Source: Rhyacophila brunnea
Lineage: Eukaryota > Arthropoda > Insecta > Trichoptera > Rhyacophilidae
NCBI GenBank assembly: GCA_022495005.1
Contig: JAGYXB010001049.1
Coordinates: 496,001 to 560,000, forward strand
Length of the DNA: 64,000 nucleotides
Reading direction: 5' to 3'
Shown here: in pieces, positions 26,301-34,849 of the stretch
How positions within the stretch are numbered: position 1 is the stretch's first letter
How the letters are laid out: every line of letters starts with the position of its first letter
Translations under genes and position numbers: made by a program
Notes under the pieces: model-generated
Told to the model about the DNA's origin: nothing
What the model saw: only the letters and a program-made list of their open reading frames with translations
Database searches by the model: none

Positions 26301-29300
26301 TCATATTTTTTGGGAATTTGTCTGTTCTTATACTGATTTTAGGATTTTTACAGGTATTTTTTAAATTTCCCGATATCTCGGGAATTCTCGAGAATTCTTT
26401 TCCGGAAATCCTGAATCTCGAGAATACAAAATTTCATCATTTCGGGAAATCACATAAAAACTTACTTTATCTTCTTCTTTCTTGTTTCATATTGGTTGTT
26501 ACATACCTATTAAGTACTAATCAAGTCTTTTTTATTCATTTCGTGTCTATTTATAATTTTATACTGTTTATATTTCTGTATTCTTTAATATGTATTTTGC
26601 CAATAGCTGAAATGCCATAATACTCCTAAATAAATAAATCATAAAACGGTCACAACTTCTGATGATTTTAGTTTACAATTATTTAACAATGGACTGACAA
26701 AAAAATACTTAAGTAAATAAAGGGAAAAGGTATATTGGGAGTAAGTACTGAAAACTTAATAAGATTAGATTGTTCCTTTTCTCATTTCTCTTGAAATGAA
26801 TGCTTTCTTTTACTAGGACATTACTTGGAACAGATGTAAAAAAAAAACTTCAATCTCGATGAGTAACCTTGGTCTCGGAGTCTATGAACATATCTATAAA
26901 TATAAACACACACATCCGTCTGGAATTCATTTTAATGATTGCCATGCATTGTATTGAATGTGTTCCAATAATTTGAAAACCAAAAAAACCTAAAACCAGG
27001 AATTAAACATACCAAACTGTACTAAAATGAAATGAGACTGCAGAAATTATACGCTATCGGGGTTCCACTGTAGCTGATTTCTACCATTTACTCAATTTAC
27101 TGGAAACCTATCATATCAATGTTGTAAATTAGCACCAATTCTCACAGATAGGTAATCAAAGAAGTTGCAGACTGATTAAATTATTGTAATACTCAATTTT
27201 TCTTATTTTTATACACTGCGCTGATCAAATTGCTGCCTACTGATATAAAATTTGTTGTGTTAACTACTTACACATCTATTTATGGTAGCAGCGGGTCATA
27301 ATATACCTAGTAATAACAAGTATCAAGTGACAATTTTTTCTATATTTGGCATAACTCAAAAATTTCTGAATAAACGGATATACCTACCTATTCAGTTATT
27401 TCAAATAGGTATTATTTTTGTATAGAAACTGATCTTGCTTATCTTTCCAATGTGCAGCACTAATCAGCTACGTATGTTCATATAAATATTAGTTACGAAT
27501 ACAGAGTCAATAATTTCATAGTATTTAAAGCAGTGATACACAAGCCGTGGCCCGTGTAGTAAAATAACAAGTAGGTACCTACTTTATCACCAAATAATAA
27601 AAGATACGTTTCGACTAATATAATATATCATTATTTTTCAACACTTTTACCCACGGCCCGTGAAAAATTAGAAAATGGATAAATTGGCCCTTCTTTCAAA
27701 TAGGTTGTGTACCACTGATTTAAAGGTATCGCTAATTTCTCACGCTATATTTTCATTACATACTGACGGCATAATAAATCAATTTGCGTTCTTCACGACA
27801 ATTGCCTTGTAAATAGTATGTTTAGAAAAGTCTCATATTTAAATTATTTATATCATAGTAAGCTTTAACTTAAAAATTATAGCTTATTATTGAGTATCAC
27901 CACTGATGAATTCTTCAAAGTAATTACTTAGGTAAATATTAAAAAAACATTTTTAGTAACCCCTACTAAGTAAGTATTTCATTAAATACTAGGTATAAAA
28001 AAAAAACAAAATTGTGTTTTATTTATTAAATTACCATGGCCTTCCAACAAGTGTAAAAAATCAAGAAAGGTAATAATATTGAATACCTACTTAATATTAT
28101 AAACTAAAAAAGAGCCACTTCTTAAGAATCTAAAATGAATAAATAAACTTGATTATCCAAATATGACACAGATGTTTATTTATTAAAAATTATTTTGCAG
28201 CTGTCTGATAAAAACATTGATAGGTATTATAGGTAGCTATATGTAAGTATTTACTGACTATGAAATAAGTACTAGATGATATTTATGTGCTACCTACATA
28301 TTTTATGGATGCAAAATAACTGTAGAAATAGAGCAGAACAAAATACAATTGACTGTGGCTTATTTCAATTGCAATTTAGTTATTTTTTTTGGTACAGGTA
28401 TAACTGTAGTATAATAAAATAACACCACAATAATTGAAAAAAATAATATATCATCCTACTCAAGTCAATTAATAAATTTAAAATATGTAGTAGAAAGTAG
28501 AAAACATAAAATTTTTACAGAATTTATTTTGGTTAAGCAAATTAACTTGGTAAGTAGTAAATAAGACCACAACAATGGCATATCAATTTGTATTTGAAGA
28601 ACTGGGATTCAGTATCAACTCACCTTTCTGTCTCACGAATAGTGAACAAACTGGATCTCTAGTAATGAGACAAGGCCAAAACGGATGAGATCCGACTCTG
28701 GCCCAAGCCAAATCGCCAAGTTTCCAGATACAATTCTTTTCAATCTCCATGATTTCTTCACTCAGGCCCTGGACTACGGCTTTTTGGATATAATCTTTTT
28801 TAATCATCACCGATGAAACAGAATCAACATTGCTCGCTGCATTGTCCGAATCTGGAAAGTGCACGGTTTTAACAGGTGAAGCAGTTTTCTCGGCTGATCT
28901 AGTATGCGAGTTAAGAGTTGTCTTTCCTTTTAGACTACTGACAGGTGTTACTGTTTTCTTCGGACTTTTCAGATTACCGATAGGGCTCACTTTGCTTTTT
29001 TGTATCTTTTTAACGGGACTCGGTGAAGCTTGCTGCTTAATTCTCGGTGGAGATATCTTGTCGGATTTTTTGACTGGACTTTTTTCAATCGGATCACGAC
29101 TTTCCGGAACGGTCGGACTTTTAATTGAAAACATACTTCTCATAATATTACTAGTCTCTTCTTTTTCATCCAATTTTCTTTGTATCATGTCTTTCTTAGA
29201 GTACACTTTCATGTGAGTTTTATTTGTGCATTCATTCCAAGGCGTGTAGACTAATTTTGTGTCGTCATTTTTCTTTTCAGTGCTGCCATTTGTCAACGAC

Positions 29301-29938
29301 TGACTCTGTAGCTTTTTAGGACTTTTCGAAATTGAAATAATTTTCACAGGTGTGGTCTTTATTATCTGTGGCGATTTGTTTTGTTTGGTATGAGACTTGA
29401 CGGGAGATTCTGCAGTCTTTATTGTTTTTGGTGATTTATTTTGTTTAGTCGGAGATTTCACAGGAGAATGCATAGTTTTTTTCATGGCTAGCGCGACATC
29501 GGTAGGATAAAAGTCTGCTATGGTTTTTTGTTTCCTGGCGCGACCATATCTACTCGTGTTAGATGGACTCGACCCTTCTGGACTGCCGGTCTTGTCTAAC
29601 GCAGGACATGTAACTTTAGAAGTCATGTTTATTTCCAATTGTCTTTCGGATTGCGTTTTCTTTTTAGTAACTCCATTCGCCGGCTTCAATTCTTCTTTTG
29701 GACCTAAAACAATTTTGGTTTCATGATTATTAACAGATTCTTCATCGATTTCCATTGAATCTTCATCATCTTTCAAATTTAATTCACCACTTGTGCTTTC
29801 TGAAATAGATTTACTACCGTTTGCTCGATTGTTGGACGAATCGGTACCGGAATGAACATTTTCTTTGTTCTGTAACCTTCCACCGTTTAATAAATCATCT
29901 TCACCATCTTCATGATTAATGTTTTCGACATCTGTCAT
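10541..29938 (-). CDS. NSD: NSD-family histone H3 lysine-36 methyltransferase, 12 exons
   Basis: Nuclear receptor-binding SET domain proteins (NSD1-3, fly NSD/Mes-4) dimethylate histone H3 lysine 36 in the nucleus. Exons in transcript order: 29938-28624, 25903-25755, 24826-21987, 21868-21729, 21149-20919, 16926-16831, 15874-15685, 13152-13001, 12663-12507, 12169-12070, 11967-11857, 11392-10541. All joins keep frame: 6,333 bases, 2,110 residues. ATG at 29938 is chosen because TAG lies in frame at 29998-29996. Approximate domains: PWWP1 405-475, first PHD 1073-1307 (interrupted), further PHD modules 1308-1490, PWWP2 1494-1555, AWS 1603-1660, SET 1665-1790, post-SET 1800-1820, AT-hook-like C-terminus RGRPRKSV. 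The SET motifs [24 protein letters not shown] and FNYN are all present, so the enzyme looks active. The last intron uses a GC donor. Confidence 0.95.
11855..11856 (-). other. NSD: non-canonical GC splice donor in NSD
   Basis: The exon 11/intron boundary reads AAGCAG|GCAAGT. GC-AG introns typically show exactly this strong consensus. Using the nearby GT (GCAA|GTTCAT) with the same acceptor would hit an in-frame TAA within five codons, while the GC site keeps the frame open to the natural stop. Confidence 0.82.
11857..11967 (-). CDS. NSD: NSD exon 11: SET end and post-SET
   Basis: Encodes DTEVTFNYN with the conserved catalytic-pocket tyrosine and the post-SET zinc motif [14 protein letters not shown]. 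The exon is 37 whole codons and ends at an unusual GC donor. Confidence 0.93.
12070..12169 (-). CDS. NSD: NSD exon 10: SET pseudoknot
   Basis: Encodes [15 protein letters not shown], the NHxxxPNC motif that forms the SET pseudoknot and binds cofactor, then [10 protein letters not shown]. Confidence 0.95.
12507..12663 (-). CDS. NSD: NSD exon 9: SET core
   Basis: Encodes [15 protein letters not shown], the [15 protein letters not shown] strand pair and PKGNVAR, matching the SET core around the lysine channel. Confidence 0.95.
13001..13152 (-). CDS. NSD: NSD exon 8: end of AWS and start of SET
   Basis: Encodes [20 protein letters not shown] (AWS cysteines) and [14 protein letters not shown], where GWG is the first SAM-binding motif of SET. 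Confidence 0.95.
13409..13683. repeat. fold-back element in NSD intron
   Basis: The arm 13409-13440 (CATCGCAACTAAATTGCC core) is the imperfect reverse complement of 13652-13683 (GGCGGTTTAGTTGCGAGGG core). It is 275 bp overall, non-coding and MITE-sized. Confidence 0.65.
13684..14882. other. NSD intron segment with an acidic ORF and a duplicated block
   Basis: A minus-strand frame at 14123-13908 starts [20 protein letters not shown], very acidic, with no recognised family. A roughly 120-bp block (AAACTCGTAAATA...TACGCAAA) is repeated in diverged form at about 14140-14265 and 14296-14406. The whole may be a decayed transposon, but no ends are clear. Confidence 0.35.
14883..15237. mobile_element. 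hAT-type MITE in NSD intron
   Basis: The ends are CAACGTTCCCTCTAA and the inverted TTAGAGGGAACATTG. The 8-bp flanks GCATTGAC and GTATTTAC agree at 6 of 8 positions, consistent with an aged hAT target duplication. Within it, CAGTGGCGTAACTTGGGTTGG (14936) resembles another hAT end, so it may be a nested pair. Confidence 0.7.
15685..15874 (-). CDS. NSD: NSD exon 7: start of AWS domain
   Basis: Encodes [14 protein letters not shown] and the AWS zinc-binding start [22 protein letters not shown] cysteines hold a zinc cluster required for SET activity. Donor AACAG|GTCACT. Confidence 0.92.
16831..16926 (-). CDS. NSD: NSD exon 6: short linker helix
   Basis: A 96-base exon after a 4-kb intron. It encodes a helix-prone linker ([18 protein letters not shown]) equivalent to the ALQEA segment between PWWP2 and AWS in other NSDs. 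Acceptor TTTTAG, donor AAAA|GTGAGT. The call rests on phase agreement and position. Confidence 0.85.
17150..17404 (+). pseudogene. non-LTR retrotransposon C-terminal fragment (RTE/BovB-like)
   Basis: The frame reads [20 protein letters not shown], then [20 protein letters not shown]. The pattern RRILxIxWYDxxTN...WLGHVxRM is the C-terminal region after reverse transcriptase in insect LINEs. Related but frame-broken sequence runs to about 17555. It is a 5'-truncated dead copy in an NSD intron. Confidence 0.85.
17979..18443. mobile_element. pogo-like MITE, copy 2
   Basis: It shares its ends with the 8790 copy (CAGTAAAACCTCGTTAATAC / inverted TAACGAGGTTTTACTG) and TA flanks (17977-17978, 18444-18445). 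It is longer than copy 1 by an internal stretch near 18290-18400. Confidence 0.85.
18529..20044 (-). mobile_element. Tc1/mariner-like transposon, internally deleted
   Basis: The inverted ends (TAGATCTACCATC...AAATTGGCA) are 24 bp with one mismatch, at 18529-18552 and 20021-20044, flanked by TA (18527-18528, 20045-20046). The interior has one short transposase-like frame on the minus strand and is otherwise non-coding. It lies in the intron between NSD exons 5 and 6. Confidence 0.8.
19270..19362 (-). pseudogene. N-terminal remnant of a transposase
   Basis: A 30-residue frame, [17 protein letters not shown] then [13 protein letters not shown] and a stop. The pattern resembles the first helix of insect Tc1/mariner-type transposases that precedes their helix-turn-helix; the rest is missing. 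The assignment is inferred from position inside the TA-flanked element and weak similarity. Confidence 0.45.
20089..20354. repeat. near-perfect fold-back repeat (40-bp arms)
   Basis: The arm 20095-20134 matches the reverse complement of 20309-20348 at 39 of 40 positions, with weaker pairing continuing outward to 20089 and 20354. The loop is 174 bp and non-coding. The SINE begins directly after it. Confidence 0.85.
20358..20551 (-). repeat. tRNA-derived SINE
   Basis: Read on the minus strand it starts with a tRNA-like head (about 20551-20475) holding a perfect box B, GGTTCGAATCC, in a paired T-arm CCCAGG/CCTGGG, and a box-A-like GTGGCCGCGCGGCTTAAG. A non-tRNA body follows, down to CTCTACT. 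A second, diverged copy lies at 10225-10375. Confidence 0.8.
20919..21149 (-). CDS. NSD: NSD exon 5: end of PHD and PWWP2
   Basis: Begins [11 protein letters not shown], the last zinc-ligand pair of the PHD, then PWWP2 with [17 protein letters not shown] and [18 protein letters not shown] domains bind methylated H3K36 nucleosomes. Phase 1 on both sides. Confidence 0.94.
21729..21868 (-). CDS. NSD: NSD exon 4: PHD finger
   Basis: Encodes the PHD core [17 protein letters not shown] followed by FHSECLNI, closely matching the PHD of animal NSD proteins just before PWWP2. Phase 2 in, phase 1 out. Confidence 0.93.
21987..24826 (-). CDS. NSD: NSD exon 3: disordered middle and PHD cluster
   Basis: A 2,840-base exon encoding about 947 residues. 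It opens with [20 protein letters not shown], the charged segment after PWWP1. A long Ser/Lys/Asp-rich region follows. The first PHD begins at [14 protein letters not shown]; after a ~199-residue low-complexity insertion its CNDC pair follows, then PPCFICK and HTCVSDDPQ Cys/His modules. The acceptor is TTTTAG, the donor TTAGG|GTGAGG. Confidence 0.93.
25755..25903 (-). CDS. NSD: NSD exon 2: second half of PWWP1
   Basis: Acceptor TTGCAG, donor GTAAGT, phase 1 to phase 0. It encodes [18 protein letters not shown] and then KFSGLDAFN, the beta-barrel end and helix of a PWWP domain, completing the domain begun 2.7 kb upstream. Confidence 0.9.
25904..28623. other. NSD intron 1
   Basis: A 2.7-kb AT-rich intron. 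It holds two diverged direct copies of a GGGAATTCTCGAGAA-containing block (about 26108-26170 and 26380-26445). I see nothing else recognisable. Confidence 0.6.
26108..26445. repeat. pair of diverged direct repeats
   Basis: GGGAATTCTCGAGAA followed by a degenerate GAATCTCAAGAATTAAAAT or GAATCTCGAGAATACAAAA occurs twice, 270 bp apart in the same orientation, spanning palindromic CTCGAG/GAATTC words. Confidence 0.5.
28624..29938 (-). CDS. NSD: NSD exon 1: start codon, basic linker and first half of PWWP1
   Basis: Encodes residues 1-438: an acidic start, then a Ser/Pro/Lys-rich disordered stretch with repeated KSPxK units, ending in the PWWP1 start [20 protein letters not shown]. The donor is AAAG|GTGAGT. 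A non-coding 5' exon further upstream cannot be excluded. Confidence 0.9.
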
Positions 29939-30770
29939 ATTTGAAGTGATACTATTTGATCCCTGACTTGTGATATGAAATACAATTCCTATTCTCTATA
30001 ACAAAAACATCACCCTGCCGCAGAGTAGAGCTTTGTAATACTTCTGGGTGCAACAACTTTAGCTTCAGCCATACAATGGAATTTCAGCCAGATGCAAAGT
30101 TGGGATAATGTACATTTAAAAAACGGTTAATTTTCCAATTGACATCCTCGAATTCCAACGCACGCAATGAAAACAGATGTCGTAAAACGTTAATCACTGA
30201 GCACACCGCCCAGTACGCGAATAAATCAAATCTGAACAAAATGGGAGACTAATATGTGCACTGGCATACTCTGAGCAGACTTAAAAATAGGAAGTAAAAA
30301 AACTTCAATAAATTGTCTCCGGAGAACTTAAAAAATCAAAACGGTGGTTTTTTAGCACCCTCGTCAGAGATAAGAACAGAATTATTGCACAAAACCGTTC
30401 CCAAATGCGTAAATTCACACAAAAGTATCAAAAACTTTCTACGAAAATCGAGCACATTCACTGTAAGTACTGCACGCCATGGGAACAATTTTTTTCTCTC
30501 AGCGATTGCATATCGACATAATCGAACTGGACACCCGAATGAAACATTTTCAGCGTTATTCTGTCACCTTTTTATTACGGTACACTTTGATTAAGTAAAC
30601 ATTTTGACAATTAGGAACACAAATCAAAATAAAGTTTTTAATATTCACTGACACAAGCGGGATTCTAACGTTCGGTCGGCCATCGGCATTCGTCGGTCTG
30701 TTTTACCGACAGGCGACATTCGACAAGAGACATTCGGTCGGCTCATCTTTCCCGCCAACTTTTTTATTCT
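29939..30770 (-). promoter_or_regulatory. probable NSD 5' flank/promoter region
   Basis: In-frame TAG at 29998-29996 bounds the NSD coding region. About 650-820 bases upstream is a CG-richer patch (30660-30770) with repeated ATTCGGTCGG and CATTCG words and a small hairpin GTCGGT...ACCGAC. This is a reasonable place for the transcription start, but no core promoter motif decides it. Confidence 0.3.
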
Positions 30771-31916
30771 AAATTTTACAGATTTCTATAATTGCTTTGG
30801 TCGTTTGGTAATAATATTTTAGCTCTCTTTTAAATCGCTAGATATCACTACATGTACAATAATAAACCTAAATATTATAAATTTAAAAAAATATATATAA
30901 TAATAAAATTAATAATGTAAGTAGATACTTATATTAATTAATACATTAAATGTGTAACCATATACCTATAGATACTATAAATGAAGTTTACCAATCTATC
31001 GTCAAATTATTGCTATTGATAGAAAAATAATATTATTTGCATCAACAGCATTCATGAAAAATAAAAAAATGGAATGGCGTCTTGCTTGGTTGTTTGCTTA
31101 TAAAGATAATAATGTTTTGATTCATAAAACTGATAAAACCCTCTTTCAAGCTCAAAATACTAATACCTACAATTTTCATATCAGTGACCCTGAAAATTAA
31201 ACTAGGAGTAGGTACCGAGAGTGAAACTTCCAAAATCATCGACCAACCTTCCTTCAGTTTTGCTGTCTTATAATTGGACGTATTTCTGCAAACAAGATCC
31301 AACCCTCACTAGTACCATTCTGAGATAATTCAATATTTGTGAAATTGAATTGAATATTGATTTTAAAAGTATGCGTGACTATTTAATTTTTCAAAAGTAT
31401 CCCATCTGATGAAAACATATATGGGTTGTTTAATTATATTACTCAACTATATGATAAAAAGAGGAATTTATAGATATTCACAAATTTAGCCCTGGATCTT
31501 TTTAACAAAATACACTTATTGTGGGTTGGATCTTTATATCAAGGAGGATAGAGGCAATAATAAAAATGAAAAACATATACATCTATGATTATAACGTCAT
31601 GTTTGCTTGCAGAAGATAAGGTTCTTGGCACATTTCAAATTATTTTGCATATTACTAATGACTAATGAGGCATGATGCCACTTCCTGAGCACCTCTTCCA
31701 GTCTGTCCTTCAACCCAAACGTTGCAGAGCCTCATATTATTCGACCCGATATGTATGCCAATATTATATACATATAGCTGTCTTTTGTAGAAAACAATGT
31801 TTGTTGGTATACGAGGTAGGAGTAAAGTTTTTTTCTAAATCGAACGTAATAGTTTCAGTATCAGGATCATTTTTGGCATTCATCAAGTCACTTCTCATTT
31901 TATCTTGCAAGTACTT

Positions 31917-33041
31917 TCAAGAGTTGTGATGTTTTATATGCTCTTCAACCAGAACATTACAAGAAGCCTCTGTTATGATACTTTTCTCATGTATTGCAAA
32001 GACATCACACTTATTGCAGGTATCTTTCATAAGAGGCTTGACCCACAGATTAAACTTAATAACAAATATGTTATTATATTTAGAGAATGAAACTTTATTC
32101 AAAGTGGACTTTCCTACTTCCTCTGCGTATAAATCATAGATTCGTTGGAGTTTCATATCAGGTATCAGAAATCTTGCATAACAATTTTTACGCCGATAGT
32201 GTGGTGTGACACATATGTCGGAATTTTTTAAATGTGCTCCACAACAAAAAGTTCATCTTCGTTAGGTGTTTTATTCCAACCTACATGTTTGCCTCTTATC
32301 AGTTATAGAATCTTCGGACCTAATCCTTTTTAATGAAGTGTCAATCTTCTTTGGAGTTGTTTGTAAGGTCTTAACAAACATATTTCTACACACACTTACG
32401 CCAGACAAATAGTATTGGCAAGATACGGTAGTATTGTGAATGTGTAGCTCCGTTTAATCAGCCCTTTTTCACACATGAAGCAGTATACATCGATTGAGAA
32501 ATAATTATCCCAATTCATAATATTTATGGAATTAATTCACTCTTTTTCGTACAGAAACTACGTGATTACACTGAAGTCCACAATTGCAGTTAAAATCAAT
32601 TAAGCATTTTGGGATTAATTATTTTATTTCTATAGATAACATGCGGCATGTTTTTGTATTTATCTTTCTTCTCGAGAAAATTCAAACTTTTTATTCGACC
32701 CTTTCGTGGCCTACCGCCTGTTGTAACAATTTGACCAGCATCCAAATTATCTGGCAGCATCTCAACTGCATGTTCAATATCAAAATTTGAGTTAATTTCC
32801 ATAATATTAAGGTTCAACTCACCCTCCTTGTAACGTTTAAACCATGTACTGCATTATTTTCACTTGTATAAGTATTTTTCCTTGCATCCAAATTATCTGG
32901 CGACGACTCAACATTCATATCCATACTATAAAGATTCACTATTCTTTCAGTAGACTCATAAAATAATCCCACATCCGAATTGCTAACTATTGATATTATC
33001 CAGTTATCCAGTATTAATTCTAAACAACTTGACCGTTTCAC
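31917..33041 (-). pseudogene. decayed transposon protein of unnamed family
   Basis: Frames on the minus strand in order: 33041-32814 (with MDMNVESSPDNLD), 32817-32596 (with GGRPRKGRIKSLNF) and 32156-31917 (MKLQRIYDLYAEEVGK then WVKPLMKDTCNKCD). The trace continues past 31917 in the next piece as TITFDLEKNF and TNKHCFLQKTA. The PMKDTCxxCD and FDLEK...PT...TNK patterns recall a protein found in many insect repeat copies; this is from memory of the pattern, not a search. Stops and frameshifts break it. Confidence 0.55.
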
Positions 33042-33162
33042 TTATAATATTTAAGATACTAATTGAATACCAAGCCAATTTAATATTACATCCATACTAC
33101 TTGGATATTTTTTGCAAAATTAAAAAAAACTACCTCAAGGAAGATAATAAACTTGCAAAAAA

Positions 33163-33328
33163 GATCCAAGCTATTTGGATCTATATAGTAAAATTAATTA
33201 AAGCCGAAAAGTCCTATATACTAATATGCGAAAAAGATCCACGGTATTTGGATCTATATTGAAAAATTAATTAAAGTCATACAGTCCTATACACTAATAC
33301 GCGAAAAAGATCCAGGTAACTTTGATCC
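33163..33328. repeat. 73-bp tandem subterminal repeats with GGATC palindromes
   Basis: GATCCAAGCTATTTGGATC (33163), GATCCACGGTATTTGGATC (33236) and GATCCAGG...GATCC (33309) start exactly 73 bp apart, preceded each time by GCGAAAAA or GCAAAAAA. Further single motifs lie at 33351-33368 and 33441-33450, toward the right end of the transposon. Confidence 0.8.
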
Positions 33329-33779
33329 ACATTATAATGTCGCAACAAATATCCAAGTGCTTTGGATCTTGCCTGAGTAGTATTTATTTTTTGCAAACAA
33401 CATTTTATCAAGATATCGTTTTACAGAAATGTCGTACACCTTGGATCTTTTTTGCAGAATATGGAGTACTTACAATTTTCTCTACGCGTTGGTATATATA
33501 ACTCAATTTTGGTCATTCTGTGGGTTGGATCTTGTTTGCAGAAATACGTCCAATTAGATTAATTTTATTGTATTGATGCGTTCTTCGTGATCCTTGATTT
33601 ATTATTCTGTACGGAGCCGATAAATGCACACTTACGTAGTCCAAAAAGAACACTTCCAAAACGACATTATTTTAAAGATTTTTGTTTATGTACAGATATT
33701 TGTTGAGTAGGTAGATAGTATGTACCTACCCACAATAACCTTATTTCGCTCATTGTGAATAAAAATAAATGAAAATACC

Positions 33780-33966
33780 TATTATTCGCTATTGATTCTG
33801 AAGTCCCTTGAGATGTTGATCGTATTTTTTGCCTTGTGCTCTTCTGTGCTGGCCCCTTTTTACCCCCTTTTCTTCTCGATTATTTATCTCTCTGGTTGCT
33901 CATCTTGTTTTGCCGGCTGGCAGGACTGACGCTTCTATCGTAGCGTGCTTTGTCTTTGGTTATTCA
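33780..33966. repeat. DIRS-type terminal repeat, left/inverted copy
   Basis: About 187 bp nearly identical to the reverse complement of 44653-44838, for example GCTGGCAGGACTGACGCTTC and GACATGAGC-type neighbours. It is either the left end of the DIRS element whose coding part lies at 40.3-44.4 kb, or the end of another copy. Confidence 0.8.
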
Positions 33967-34430
33967 TTAGTTGATTGTTTTTCCTTTGTTCAGAAGCGAA
34001 AAAATTTTCTCAAACGTTAAAGTGCAGTTAACCTTTCCCTTACCATGATAAAAAAATTACGCCCGTTCCCATGCCGTCCACTCAGTGTCCCGATAGAAAT
34101 TTGGCATTTTAAGGCATTTTAAAAGCTAATTGATTGCTTCAAAAGGTAAAGTATGTTTTTAAATACTGTTTAGTCATCGTTTAACATTTTATTCTGTGTA
34201 TATTACATGCAATTATCTTATAATCGTGTATAATATCGGACATCGATAAAAGTACGTCATATCTAAGCCACGGCGTGTCTCGGTCTGTTTTAAATGGAAC
34301 AACCAACATACGCTGCCATTTCACGGAGAGTGGGGGTGGCTAATTCATCCGAAGCGAACGAGGGATGTTATTAGGTAGGATAACATCTGTGTGGACTTGC
34401 GTTATCACGTTCACCACATAAAATAATAGT

Positions 34431-34790
34431 TATAATTTTGCAATATCGATTCCCTATATAATTTTAAAACACTGTGATCTTATTGTATCATGTTATTAAG
34501 TATTTTTAAAAATCGTATTTTAAAACACATTAAAATAATATACTTACATAAGAACAATTAATCAAGAAAAATACTCCGATTGATCGTATAGTTTCCACTA
34601 AATATATTTTAATATCATGTTTCTTATGCTGAAATAATACACATTAATAAATATAAATAACTACGCTACTTGAACTTATACGCACGTATTAAGTCTATAC
34701 CTCTAAGACTTTAGATATATCTTACCTACTTTTAGATAATTTCCCTAGTATATAAAAAAAATACTTATAATTTTGCAATATCGATTCCCT
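34431..34790. repeat. 25-bp perfect direct repeat
   Basis: TATAATTTTGCAATATCGAT followed by TCCCT occurs at 34431-34455 and again at 34766-34790, 335 bp apart, the second copy ending 8 bp before the Helitron-like block. Confidence 0.75.
34515..34700. repeat. diverged repeat also present at about 37120-37300
   Basis: Both copies contain, in order, TATAGTTTCCACTAAA, TTATGCTGAAATAAT and ACTACGCTA, then TATACGCA and TAAGTCTATA, in direct orientation. They flank the 34.8-37.1 kb block. Confidence 0.7.
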
Positions 34791-34849
34791 GATTATAATC
34801 TATAATATAAAATGAATATTTGTTAGTTTGTTTGTTCGTTTTTTTATGC

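Larger units (their letters stand above)
31273..33554 (-). mobile_element. unclassified DNA transposon with 35-bp inverted ends
   Basis: The sequence from 31271 (TAATTGGACGTATTTCTGCA...) and the sequence ending at 33556 are reverse complements over 35 bases. With TA taken as the target duplication, the element is 31273-33554. The minus strand encodes a broken protein (33041 to about 31690). Both sub-terminal zones carry GGATCTTTTT-type words; on the right they form 73-bp tandem repeats. I could not assign a superfamily. Confidence 0.8.

Noticed and set aside
28830..29216. Plus-strand hydrophobic ORF opposite NSD exon 1
   Set aside because: Its Leu/Phe richness is the complement of Lys/Ser codons in NSD; not a membrane protein gene.
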